A stretch of DNA of 46,701 bases, from NCBI GenBank assembly GCA_031539425.1, contig JAVKLI010000071.1, forward strand, positions 1 to 46,701, given 5' to 3'. Numbering within the stretch: position 1 is the first letter of the stretch; the number at the start of each line of letters is the position of its first letter. The stretch comes from UBA4416 sp031539425 (GTDB lineage: Bacteria > Bacteroidota > Bacteroidia > B-17B0 > Aurantibacillaceae). Shown in pieces: positions 8,265 through 16,381 of this stretch. Both the position numbers and the translations under genes were made by a program. The notes below the pieces were generated by a model. The model saw only the letters and a program-made list of their open reading frames with translations. It was not told the origin of the DNA and ran no database searches.

Positions 8265-9106
8265 AGTTGATGGTATTTGATTAATCCTTCTATTGGTGAT
8301 TGTATAATGGCTCCTAGAGTGTAATGTTTTTTTTGAAACACCAATTTTAAACTAGTTTGAAAATGAAATGCAATTGAACCCACAAAATTTATTTGATATT
8401 TTTTAGAATTGGTAATTTTTGAAACTTGCTCATTAATAAAACTTTCAAAACAGTTTGATATGATTTGTATAATGTATTCATCCTCTTTGTATTTGATGAT
8501 AAATTTACAAATCTTTGCTAAATACCTATTAGGATATGGTTCTTTATAAATGTGATGTAATATATTTTTGATATTGTATCCTTCGTTTTCAAACTGAATT
8601 TTAATATGCTGCGGCATTTTGTTTTTTAAGTATGCATATATAAAGGCCTTTCCAATGTCTGCCCCACTTCCTTCATCACCAAAAAAATAACCTAACGATT
8701 CTAACTCTTCACACACATTTTTTCCATCATATAAACAAGCGTTACTACCGGTGCCAAGTATGCAGGCTATGCCTATTTTATTTTGACAAGCTGCAATGGC
8801 AGCGCCAAGCATATCATGCTTTACATGAATGGTTGAATTTGAAAATGTAACTTGTAATGCAGACTTTACCATGTTTGTTTTTTCTGTAGATGAGCAGCCA
8901 GCACCATAAAAATGTACTTGTGTAATTAATTTTGAAGTACTTTTTAACTGTGGTACTAATTCTTTTTTTAAGGCTTCTGATATTTGTTGTTCGTTTTGAA
9001 AGGTGGGGTTAAAACCAACCGTTTGAAATCGAATTACAGATTGATTGTTATTAATTAGAGCCCAATCTGTTTTGGTAGAACCGCTATCTGCAATTAAAAT
9101 AGACAT
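8255..9106 (-). CDS. BadF/BadG-type N-acetylglucosamine kinase
   Basis: Cytosolic ASKHA-fold sugar kinase of 283 residues, most like the Bacteroidota N-acetylglucosamine (or N-acetylmuramate) kinases. ADSGSTKTDWALI (5-17) is phosphate loop 1, GIACILGTGSNACLYDG is phosphate loop 2, and GYFFGDEGSGADIGKAFI is the sugar/adenosine segment. The open frame extends to 9145, but MSILIADSGSTKTDW at 9106 gives the family's usual compact N-terminus, so that start was chosen. First gene of the five-gene minus-strand string. MurQ, a peptidoglycan-recycling etherase, is encoded 35 kb away, so a role in recycling amino sugars is plausible. No -7 box was found in the 85-base upstream gap. Confidence 0.83.
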   Translation of the reverse strand: MSILIADSGSTKTDWALINNNQSVIRFQTVGFNPTFQNEQQISEALKKELVPQLKSTSKLITQVHFYGAGCSSTEKTNMVKSALQVTFSNSTIHVKHDMLGAAIAACQNKIGIACILGTGSNACLYDGKNVCEELESLGYFFGDEGSGADIGKAFIYAYLKNKMPQHIKIQFENEGYNIKNILHHIYKEPYPNRYLAKICKFIIKYKEDEYIIQIISNCFESFINEQVSKITNSKKYQINFVGSIAFHFQTSLKLVFQKKHYTLGAIIQSPIEGLIKYHQLCL

Positions 9107-9191
9107 ACTTGGTTGGTTAAATAAATGATAAAGATGCTGTATCAACTAAAATTAAAAATATCATTATCAATTTTTTAGTCATTTGTTGTAT

Positions 9192-12100
9192 TTACGCTTT
9201 TAAAAAACCGTATTCGTACACCTTTAGTTCTATTTGTTTGGAAAGGGTTTTAAGGGCATCTCTTAATTTTGAAATAAGTTTATTATAAGTTTCATCTGCA
9301 CTTTTATTATTCATACGACCCGTTGTTTTGTTTCGACCCTGAAAGTGCGATTTAATATCGTATAACGAAGCGTTAACATTGATATTTTTTTGTTTATGGT
9401 AATAAACCCAAAGCTGACAACCAGCATCAAAAACGGCAGTTGCTTGTGCTGAAAATTGTAAAGGAATTTGAATTTCATTCCCCTTCGGGTAGGCTTTTTT
9501 AACCACCTCCCCCTTCGGGTACTCCTCCTTAGAAGGAGGAGAGTTGGTGTGGGTGCTATTAAGCTGCTCTCCTTTAAAAGGAGAGCTGTCTGAAAGACTG
9601 AGAGGTTGTTTTCCAAAATAATTTTTCACATTTTCAATTAAAGCGTCTATATTTTCAAACACTATTTTATTTTCAAATCGTAATACTCTAATACCACAAA
9701 GATTTAAAAACAAATCTCTATCAGCATCTTTTTCGGCTTGAGTATGCTCAAAGTGGTATTCGCCATCTAACTCAATAGCCAGTTTTTCACTAGGGCAATA
9801 AAAATCGAGAATATAATTCCCAAAGCTATGCTGCCGTCTAAATTTTCTACCCTCAATGCGTTTGCTTTTTAAAGCGTTCCACAAAGCTGTTTCGGCGGGT
9901 GTTAAATCTTTTCGTAGTTCTTTTCTAAATGTTTTTAAATATGGTAAATTATTATAATTAATCAACTCCACCTTTGCGTGTGCTTTTTTAACCACCTCCC
10001 ATTTCGGGTACTCCTCCTTAGAAGGAGGAGAGTTGGTAGTAAACAAATCATCTTGTGTTTGAGTTTTTATTTTGCCTTTTATAAAATCTGTCATAAAATT
10101 ACTGGCAAATTTTTCTTTGGCGTTTACTTCGGCTTCGGTAAAGGGTATCCAGTGGTTGAGGTTTCCTTCCTTTTCCTTTTGGAGAAGGATTGGCGATGAG
10201 GTCAAAATTCTGTTTTGACCATGAAACAAAGTATAAGCCAAGCAATCATTTTGAAATGCTGTATCGCTTTGCCATTTATCGTTTGGGTATAAAAATTGAT
10301 CACGATTATTTATCCAAGTTGATTCAATTGCAATACGAATTGACAAATAAATTGACATTTCAATTAAATTCTTTTTTGTAATTATTGCTGTTTTATGTGC
10401 CTTTATATCACTTTCAGTAGGTTGAGATGTAAAATAAACACCATTTTGTTGTTGCATATCAACACCTGGCAAGATTAAATAACCAATTGCTTCATTTTCT
10501 TTATCATAGAATTTTCGTAACCAACTGCTAATAAAATCTTTTGAACCAAAAGCATAAAAGGATTTCAAACCAAAAAACTCGCTGTTTTCATTAATAATAT
10601 CCGTTTCTATTTGTTTAACTTCTTTTTGTTTGCTTAAATCCCAAATCAGAAAGGCAATAGGAAAATTACCTTTTACGTTATCAAACGTATTTGCGTTGCA
10701 AATAAATCCCTTTTGAAACTCGCCTTTAAGGTATTGTCTGAATTTCAAAAAGTTTTGAGAATTTATAAATTTCAATGTACTAAATGAAGCTAAATGACAA
10801 TTTGGAATTTCTTCATGAACACGCAAAAAGAATTGTGCAAAAAGTTCACGAGTTGCCGTTCCGACAGTTTTACTAAACTCCGCATAAATTTTGCTTGTAT
10901 TTGCAACACTAGATTTGTGTTCACCTTTTCCTGCAAAAGTTGCTCTATTTCCGTGTTCCGCATAAGGCGGGTTAATGTACACTACTAGTTTTTTGCGTTT
11001 TTTTTCGTTGTTAATAATGTTTTGTAGCTCAGGTGGTAACTTGGTAAAATCATCATTTAAAAAATCAAATTGAAAAATGTGGTCTTTTAGTAAGCTAGCG
11101 CCATTGCTATTTACAGAGTTTTGGTTCATGGTATCTATGCGTTGGTGCATTACGTCTACATCTTGTTTATCTAGTGTACTGGCCCATATATTGTATTTAT
11201 TGGTAAGGCCATGCAATAGGTTTCCTGTTCCTGCGGCGCAATCCCAAATGTAGTACTCGTCTTGCCAGTTTTCTCCCAACACATCTGTTAAATATTTTTG
11301 CGATAGCTCCACCCACTGTGGCGGGGTAAAAAATGAGCCTTTGCGTTCACGTACATCTTGTGGTACTAGTAAATCTCTTCTATTGAGGATATGCTCCCAA
11401 TAATCTTGCTTGGGTGGGCGTTGGTATTTAATCCAAAACTGGGTGTGCGCCTTTTGGTTATCGGTAAAATCTGTTCGGCGGCTGCTAAACATACCCATGT
11501 CGTCTAGCTTTTTATCTAGTACGTAGTGGTCTTTATTGAGTATAACAAATAGTTTTTCTTTTAACGATTGGTTGTTTTGAGATAAAATATCGGCCAAATA
11601 AAAATCACCATCTATGATGCCTGCTTTTTTGGCAACATCCCAATTTACAGCAATGGTAGGCTTTACAGCTTGCAGCCATTTGCTATAAATAATCATAAAA
11701 TTATTTTTATCTATTTGTGTTTTGGTAATATCATGCTTGCCATACACAAAGTTTTGTTTAATAAAAGCTTTAAGTTGGTTGGTGTCGGTTTCAAATTGGT
11801 ATATCAGTGCGTTGGCATCTAATATATTTTTTACTTTATCATAAACTAGCTTAAACTCTTTGGTATTGTGGTTAGATGGGGTAACGTTCCAATTAAAATC
11901 GTTTGTGTAAAATACATCATGAATTTGACTGTAGGGTACAAAGGCTATTTTTTCGTAATCAAAAGCACCTAAGTAAGCTGGGGGTAAGTATTTATCAAAA
12001 GTGCGGGCTTTACCTATGGTTAGTATTAGCTGCACTAATGAGTGGTAAATGTTAGCCTGTCCTTTTTTTGCTTCGGCCCAAAGGAGGAATTGGAAGTTGG

Positions 12101-12272
12101 AATTGTCAACTCCATGGCTTTCAGCCACCCCTGTAGTAGAGGGCAGTAAAGGGGTGTGAAGGCAAATACAAAAATCAACATTACCTATAATTTTGGTACA
12201 GTTGTAATTCCAAAAATAATCTTGGGCTACTTTGTTTTTAAGCTCTTCTTCTTTGATGTTGGTATATTTCAT
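9192..12272 (-). CDS. Type IIG-like restriction-modification protein with inserted DUF559 domain
   Basis: A 1026-residue protein with three recognisable parts. Residues 1-90 look like a PD-(D/E)xK nuclease (Asp33 and Glu67-Ala-Lys69). Residues about 310-570 are an N6-adenine methyltransferase with DCAAGTGN (344-351, SAM site) and NPPY (434-437, catalytic). The C-terminal part should hold target recognition. This order fits single-chain type IIG enzymes. Within the C-terminal part, residues about 746-930 contain a DUF559 nuclease domain between two copies of the peptide NSPPSKEEYPK. Two shorter repeat-like peptides lie at about 39-61 and 692-703. The frame is unbroken throughout. No separate specificity or restriction gene is adjacent. 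It follows the DUF4139 gene by 41 bases and looks somewhat less AT-rich than its neighbours, which fits acquisition by transfer. Confidence 0.8.
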   Translation of the reverse strand: MKYTNIKEEELKNKVAQDYFWNYNCTKIIGNVDFCICLHTPLLPSTTGVAESHGVDNSNFQFLLWAEAKKGQANIYHSLVQLILTIGKARTFDKYLPPAYLGAFDYEKIAFVPYSQIHDVFYTNDFNWNVTPSNHNTKEFKLVYDKVKNILDANALIYQFETDTNQLKAFIKQNFVYGKHDITKTQIDKNNFMIIYSKWLQAVKPTIAVNWDVAKKAGIIDGDFYLADILSQNNQSLKEKLFVILNKDHYVLDKKLDDMGMFSSRRTDFTDNQKAHTQFWIKYQRPPKQDYWEHILNRRDLLVPQDVRERKGSFFTPPQWVELSQKYLTDVLGENWQDEYYIWDCAAGTGNLLHGLTNKYNIWASTLDKQDVDVMHQRIDTMNQNSVNSNGASLLKDHIFQFDFLNDDFTKLPPELQNIINNEKKRKKLVVYINPPYAEHGNRATFAGKGEHKSSVANTSKIYAEFSKTVGTATRELFAQFFLRVHEEIPNCHLASFSTLKFINSQNFLKFRQYLKGEFQKGFICNANTFDNVKGNFPIAFLIWDLSKQKEVKQIETDIINENSEFFGLKSFYAFGSKDFISSWLRKFYDKENEAIGYLILPGVDMQQQNGVYFTSQPTESDIKAHKTAIITKKNLIEMSIYLSIRIAIESTWINNRDQFLYPNDKWQSDTAFQNDCLAYTLFHGQNRILTSSPILLQKEKEGNLNHWIPFTEAEVNAKEKFASNFMTDFIKGKIKTQTQDDLFTTNSPPSKEEYPKWEVVKKAHAKVELINYNNLPYLKTFRKELRKDLTPAETALWNALKSKRIEGRKFRRQHSFGNYILDFYCPSEKLAIELDGEYHFEHTQAEKDADRDLFLNLCGIRVLRFENKIVFENIDALIENVKNYFGKQPLSLSDSSPFKGEQLNSTHTNSPPSKEEYPKGEVVKKAYPKGNEIQIPLQFSAQATAVFDAGCQLWVYYHKQKNINVNASLYDIKSHFQGRNKTTGRMNNKSADETYNKLISKLRDALKTLSKQIELKVYEYGFLKA
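9493..9548 (-). repeat. 56-bp direct repeat, copy 1
   Basis: Matches 9982-10037 at 54 of 56 bases; the two differences turn a Gly codon (921) into the Trp codon (758) of the other copy. It contains CTCCTCCTT-AG-AAGGAGGAG (9522-9541), a perfect 9-bp stem with a 2-base loop. Translated in the host frame it reads TNSPPSKEEYPKGEVVKKA. The word CCCCTTCGGGTA at 9510-9521 recurs 30 bases away at 9480-9491. Confidence 0.93.
9566..9586. repeat. Second hairpin motif in the DUF559 element
   Basis: GCTCTCCTTT (9566-9575) and AAAGGAGAGC (9577-9586) form a perfect 10-bp stem with a one-base loop. It lies between the end of the DUF559 domain and direct-repeat copy 1 and is translated as part of SDSSPFKGEQ. 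It is different in sequence from the hairpin in the 56-bp repeats. Confidence 0.85.
9982..10037 (-). repeat. 56-bp direct repeat, copy 2
   Basis: Partner of 9493-9548 in the same orientation and reading frame, with hairpin CTCCTCCTT-AG-AAGGAGGAG at 10011-10030. It marks the N-terminal side of the DUF559 insert; the translation is TNSPPSKEEYPKWEVVKKA. Confidence 0.93.
10165..10200 (-). repeat. Short palindromic insert in the R-M frame
   Basis: CCTTTTCC (10169-10176), TTTT, GGAGAAGG (10181-10188) form an 8-bp stem with one G-T pair. Together with the neighbouring TTGGCGATGAGGT it looks like a Bacteroidota-type intergenic palindromic repeat read in frame as SSPILLQKEKEGN (about residues 692-704). 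That it is an insertion is inferred from its style and from how smoothly the flanking protein reads without it. Confidence 0.5.
12085..12160 (-). repeat. Repeat-like insert between nuclease residues D33 and E67
   Basis: CACCCCT (12126-12132) pairs with AGGGGTG (12150-12156) around a 17-base loop. On the coding strand it is followed by a GTTGACAATTCCAACTTCC-type stretch. In frame it reads LHTPLLPSTTGVAESHGVDN and lies between DFCI and LLWAEAKKG, where a short beta-turn would be expected in a PD-(D/E)xK fold. The composition is unlike the flanking protein. Insertion is an inference. Confidence 0.45.
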
Positions 12273-12313
12273 TTTATTAAAAAATAGTTTAAAAATAAAT
12301 CTATTTAATAAAT

Positions 12314-14002
12314 TTAATTTATTACAAACTTCATGGCCTTAGGTGCTTTAATTTGGTACGAAAAGTTAATTTTTTTAAAGTCTTTAGCTGGTACGTTTAT
12401 TCGCCAGTTTAGTTTTCCAGAAACCTCAGTAAATTGTGCATCCGACAGTTCTTTTTTCTCTATTACTATTTTAGGGTCTTGGCTAAGTGGTAGTTGGTCT
12501 TGTATTTCAATTTCTATTTTATACGGTCGTGCATTTTTAACAATAATATCATAGGCTATAAAATTAATACGGTCTGAGTCTAAAAATTTTTCGCTGCATT
12601 TTTCTTTTATTTTTTTACGTTTTACCACTATTTGTTTATCTATTCCTAACGAAAACTGTAAAGTATCATCTATGCTAAACGGCGATAGGTCTGTGTTTCC
12701 TACATAGGTTCCGTCAAAGTAAATAGAGGCCGCACCGGCAGATGTTATTTTATCTTCCCAATCGGTTATTAGGGCTGTTAAGTAAACATTAGCGTTTAAT
12801 TTAGGAATGGCTTTGTATCTATATGCTGCCTTTAAATCATGCTTGGCAATGGTTACGTAATGTTGTTTTTCGCTGCTGGTTATATTGTAGTTTAGTTTTA
12901 TTTCAAATTCTTGTTCTATCATATTTTGTTCGCCAAATGTTACGTTGGCAGCAGTCATTGCTTGTGGAGGGTTAGATTCCATTACTGTCATGTCGCTTAA
13001 TGTTTTCATATCTTCGCTCTTTGTATAGTCGTTATTATTATTGTTATTCCATGATTTTGAATTTAACTTTTTAACGTTATTGTAGGCTATGGGTATATTT
13101 TGATAGATGTACCAAGAGTATAACACGGGTATATTAATATTTCGGCTAGGGTTTGCGGTAGATAGAGTTAGCTTTACATTGCTCCACTCTATTCCCGATT
13201 GTTGATAGATAGCGGCTTTATGGGTGAGCTGTATGTTGGGTTCATTAGTTACGGCGTTTAAATCATACATAGGATACCAACCTGCTTGGGTAATGTAATA
13301 GTTTAGATTGAGTGTAACGGTGGTTACAGTTTCAGAGTTGATATGTACATGAATTTGATAGTCTGTTTGCTGAGGTGTATTGTTATTGTCTATTAATGCA
13401 AATTCATCTTGGTATTTTTTTAATCGGGCGTTTAAATTGATAGTTAATAATCGTAAGGCGTCTTGATCTCGTTTATGCTTAAGGCTCGAAAAGTTTAACT
13501 CACTTAGTTGTGTTTTTAAATAGGCTAAGCCTTGCATTAAGTAAGGTAAACTATCTTTTTTTGATTGGTATTTGTATAATGGAAAATTAAGTAACACGTT
13601 TTTTTCTGTTTGTATAACTTCTTGTTTGTATGCAATATCTTCAATTAAATTGTTTATTAAAGCTAAGCTGTCTTTTACCAGCTTAAATAATTTGTTGTAT
13701 TTGTCATCGTTTTGAAGCTTTTTCATATCAACAGTAGGTGTAAATACCACATATTGGGTTTCAGAAATAATGCAGTTTCCGTTGCCCGAGGCTTGTATGG
13801 CAGATGCGTTGATGCAGTTTTCGAGCCCGTTAAATATAATAATGTTTTCGCCAGGAGTTATTGCTACAATATTACTTCTATAAATTTGAGCACCGCTGGT
13901 GTACACTATAACCTTTTCTGGTTTAGTTTTAACTGTTTTGTCAATAGCATATACATTAAATATAGAGCCTAAAATTGTTAGGAAGTATAAAATTTGTTTC
14001 AT
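12314..14002 (-). CDS. DUF4139/DUF4140 protein (MuiA-like)
   Basis: 562-residue protein with an N-terminal signal peptide (MKQILYFLTILGSIFNVYA). KPEKVIVYTSGAQIYRSNIV (about 27-46) begins a DUF4140 domain. A coiled, Lys/Leu-rich linker spans roughly residues 95-210. From about 215 to the end runs DUF4139, with AGWYPMYDLNA and SGIEWSNVKLTLSTANPSRN as landmarks and LNWRINVPAKDFKKINFSYQIK at the end. The family has been called mucoidy inhibitor A, but its activity is not known; a secreted or periplasmic location is expected. It is shorter than members with an added carboxypeptidase-like domain. The R-M gene follows 41 bases later and may share its transcript. Confidence 0.82.
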   Translation of the reverse strand: MKQILYFLTILGSIFNVYAIDKTVKTKPEKVIVYTSGAQIYRSNIVAITPGENIIIFNGLENCINASAIQASGNGNCIISETQYVVFTPTVDMKKLQNDDKYNKLFKLVKDSLALINNLIEDIAYKQEVIQTEKNVLLNFPLYKYQSKKDSLPYLMQGLAYLKTQLSELNFSSLKHKRDQDALRLLTINLNARLKKYQDEFALIDNNNTPQQTDYQIHVHINSETVTTVTLNLNYYITQAGWYPMYDLNAVTNEPNIQLTHKAAIYQQSGIEWSNVKLTLSTANPSRNINIPVLYSWYIYQNIPIAYNNVKKLNSKSWNNNNNNDYTKSEDMKTLSDMTVMESNPPQAMTAANVTFGEQNMIEQEFEIKLNYNITSSEKQHYVTIAKHDLKAAYRYKAIPKLNANVYLTALITDWEDKITSAGAASIYFDGTYVGNTDLSPFSIDDTLQFSLGIDKQIVVKRKKIKEKCSEKFLDSDRINFIAYDIIVKNARPYKIEIEIQDQLPLSQDPKIVIEKKELSDAQFTEVSGKLNWRINVPAKDFKKINFSYQIKAPKAMKFVIN

Positions 14003-14155
14003 AATTTATTTAGTTTAATATGTAAATATAATTGTATCAATAGCATAACGCTCAAACAAAAAACAATAAGTTGAAAAATTTTCTATAATCCATTTTTTCT
14101 AAATACTTAGTTGTTTTTGGAGATAACATCTCACTAAAATAAAATGTACAATAAT
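14003..14155. other. Gap without recognised signals
   Basis: A 153-base AT-rich gap between two minus-strand genes. A TATATTTA stretch with an upstream TTTG on the minus strand resembles a promoter for the DUF4139 gene but misses the final G of the -7 consensus. Nothing else was recognised. Confidence 0.4.
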
Positions 14156-16204
14156 TTATTTTATCAATATTTCGGTTCGTCTATTTTTAGAGCGTCCTAT
14201 TTCTGAAGCGTTTTCAGCTATGGGCTTTTTAGAGCCATAGCCTGTGTGCGAAATTCTACTTTTTGGTATGCCCTTTGTATATAAATAGGTAGCTACTTCT
14301 TTAGCTCTATCGGCAGATAGTTTAAGATTATCTGTTTCTATACCAAGGTTATCCGTATGACCGGCTATTTCTATAATTAATTTATCATTTTCAATTAAAT
14401 ACTCAATAAAAGCGTTAAGTACAGCCATAGACTCTTGTTTAATTTCTGACGAGTTAGAATTGAAATAGAGATTATTTAACACAAATGCACTGCCTTTTAT
14501 TGCATTATTTGATTGTAATTGAATGGTTGCTAAAGATGTATCAATATTTGACCTTGTAGGGTCTATTAATTTTGAGGAAAAACCATATCCTTTTTTCTTT
14601 AGCGTAACCAATAGGGGTTGTGTTTGCTTTGCATTTAATGCACTCATAAAAGTGCCATCAATGGTATCAAGTATAGCTTGGGTCTTTTTTTTAGTAACGG
14701 TATTTATTATTTCAATTTTAGCCCCTTTTATTTCGTTTCCTTCAGTATCTGTAACAGAGCCTTTAACGAAGGTTGTTGCGTGTGGTTTTGCCTCGTCATA
14801 TAGGTTAAATGAATATAAATCAAAACTATTTTTTGATAAGTTATTTTGTTTATCCAAATTTTGATTTGAAAATAAATAGGCTGTTTTCCCATCTGAGCTA
14901 ATAATGAGGCCTATATCGTCTTGATCTGTATTTATTGGCGAGCCTATGTTTTCAGCTTTTTGCCATTCGTTAGTTTCGTTATTTTTTCGACTATAGTAAA
15001 TGTCAAATCCACCAAAGCCATAATGACCAGAGCTACTAAAATAAAACGTTTCGTTATCTGGATGTATAAAAGGCGTTTTTTCATCATCGGGTGTATTTAT
15101 TTTTGGCCCCATATTTATAGGAATGCTCCAATTTCCTTTTTCATCTTTTGTAGTATAATAAATATCAATACCGCCATAGCCACCAGGCCTATTACTTGCA
15201 AAATACAAGGTGTTAGCATCTGAACTCAAACTAGGCTGAGAATCCCAGTATTTTGGATGGTTTACATTGTTACTTAGTTTACGTATAGGCATCCAATCAT
15301 CATAAACTTTATTGGTAACATAAATATCACAATTGGTTTCATTGTTAGCTTCTGTTTTAGAAATGGCTAAATACATCACTTTATTATCAATTGATATGGC
15401 GCAGCCGCCTTGGTTATTATCGTTTTGATTAAATGGAAGCGGCATTGCTTCACCAGAACTGTAAGTGTTATCAAGTTGTTTTAATGAGTAGGTAAATTGT
15501 TCCACATCTCTATCCATACTATAAAAACTATGTTTGCTAGTTGGGGTTACCTTTCGGGTATAAAAAAAATATTTATCATCAGGAGATACATAAGCTAAGT
15601 ATTCATCTTTTTCAGTAGAAACACCTTTAACAATAGAAGGCGTAAAGGCTACAATTTTCTTTTTTAATTCATTTTCTTTGTTTATTGATTTGAGCATTTC
15701 TCCCGCTTGATAGATTTCTGCATCGTACGTTTTAGAAAATTTTTTAGGATTCTCGTCTTTAAAATCTATAAACTGCTGCAGGTATTTTGTAGCAGAGTCG
15801 TTTTTAAACTCTTCGTAATAATGAAATCCTATATAATAATAAATATTAGAGTGAAATTGAGGGCACGTTTTTAAAACAGAATACAAATAAGGCACTGCGG
15901 GTTTAAACGGTTTGTTTTCTAATTTGGAATGAACAATGTGTTCATTTGCCAATAACCAAAAAGCTTCTGTAAAGTTGGGTTCTAACTCAATACATTTGTG
16001 CAATAATTCGGCACGTTCTTTTTTATTATACTTTTTTCTGTTTAACGATTTAGTGTATAGTTTTATCGCTTCCTTATCACTTATTTCATTACAAAAATTA
16101 GCAGGGTTTACATTTTGAGAAAACAAACTCATGCCCACAAAAGTTTTAAAAATTAATAAAATGATAGTTAACTTAAAGCTATTTTGAATTTTATGATACT
16201 GCAT
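14156..16204 (-). CDS. TPR-PD40-OmpA outer-membrane protein
   Basis: 682-residue envelope protein of a type common in Bacteroidota. After a hydrophobic N-terminus (about 10-30) come TPR-like helices (about 35-170). Next is a PD40 beta-propeller with repeats such as ISPDDKYFFYTRK, LSSDANTLYFASNRPGGYGG and IHPDNETFYFSSSGHYGFGG (about 200-450). A carboxypeptidase-regulatory-like domain starting VKGSVTDTEGNEIKGAKIEI (about 475-560) follows. Last is an OmpA peptidoglycan-binding domain with LYFNSNSSEIK and IAGHTDNLGIETDNLKLSADRA (about 575-682). Related proteins anchor the outer membrane to the wall and some act in T9SS or gliding, but nothing here ties it to a particular complex. Confidence 0.9.
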   Translation of the reverse strand: MQYHKIQNSFKLTIILLIFKTFVGMSLFSQNVNPANFCNEISDKEAIKLYTKSLNRKKYNKKERAELLHKCIELEPNFTEAFWLLANEHIVHSKLENKPFKPAVPYLYSVLKTCPQFHSNIYYYIGFHYYEEFKNDSATKYLQQFIDFKDENPKKFSKTYDAEIYQAGEMLKSINKENELKKKIVAFTPSIVKGVSTEKDEYLAYVSPDDKYFFYTRKVTPTSKHSFYSMDRDVEQFTYSLKQLDNTYSSGEAMPLPFNQNDNNQGGCAISIDNKVMYLAISKTEANNETNCDIYVTNKVYDDWMPIRKLSNNVNHPKYWDSQPSLSSDANTLYFASNRPGGYGGIDIYYTTKDEKGNWSIPINMGPKINTPDDEKTPFIHPDNETFYFSSSGHYGFGGFDIYYSRKNNETNEWQKAENIGSPINTDQDDIGLIISSDGKTAYLFSNQNLDKQNNLSKNSFDLYSFNLYDEAKPHATTFVKGSVTDTEGNEIKGAKIEIINTVTKKKTQAILDTIDGTFMSALNAKQTQPLLVTLKKKGYGFSSKLIDPTRSNIDTSLATIQLQSNNAIKGSAFVLNNLYFNSNSSEIKQESMAVLNAFIEYLIENDKLIIEIAGHTDNLGIETDNLKLSADRAKEVATYLYTKGIPKSRISHTGYGSKKPIAENASEIGRSKNRRTEILIK

Positions 16205-16327
16205 TATTTATACTAGATGATTTGCCAAATTAATAAAATTTAAAAAACACTAAAATAATCCAGTAAGTGTTAAGAGAGTTAAAACATGCTACTATTTATT
16301 CTTTTGAATATAAGTTATATCATTTAA

Positions 16328-16341
16328 CTGATCGTTATCAG
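16328..16341. promoter_or_regulatory. Small palindrome beside a -7 box
   Basis: CTGAT-CGTT-ATCAG forms a 5-bp palindrome, flanked by two TTAAC words at 16324-16328 and 16344-16348. It lies 8 bases before the -7 box of the next gene, where an operator could sit. The palindrome is short and could be chance. Confidence 0.25.
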
Positions 16342-16349
16342 CATTAACT

Positions 16350-16357
16350 TATTTTTG
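16350..16357 (+). promoter_or_regulatory. Putative epimerase promoter (-7 box)
   Basis: TATTTTTG fits TAnnTTTG exactly and ends 24 bases before the ATG at 16382. No -33 TTG was seen at the right spacing. The 177-base gap between divergent genes makes a promoter here likely. Confidence 0.45.
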
Positions 16358-16381
16358 TTGTAAATAAATACCTTTTTATTT

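Larger units (their letters stand above)
9480..10037 (-). mobile_element. In-frame DUF559-carrying repeat element
   Basis: On the coding strand the order is: 56-bp repeat (10037-9982), DUF559 domain, a second hairpin motif, 56-bp repeat (9548-9493), and a short CCCCTTCGGGTA echo (9480-9491). The spacing of the repeats is 489 bp, a multiple of three. The DUF559 domain (residues about 775-885) keeps a full nuclease signature: GRKFRRQHSFGNYILDFYC with Asp823, then AIELDGEYH with Glu834 and Asp836. It has no Met of its own at the domain start, so here it is expressed only as part of the host protein. No intein splice residues are visible. Element boundaries are inferred, and an empty homologous gene is needed to fix them. 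Confidence 0.72.

Noticed and set aside
9480..10037. Intein inside the restriction-modification protein
   Set aside because: No splice-junction pattern (Cys/Ser start with a terminal His-Asn before Cys/Ser/Thr) is visible at the insert edges, and no Hint-domain motifs are present; the direct repeats and hairpins point to a repeat element.
10190..10381. 63-residue plus-strand open frame and other antisense frames within the restriction-modification gene
   Set aside because: They lie opposite a well-supported coding frame and show no family motifs; treated as shadows.
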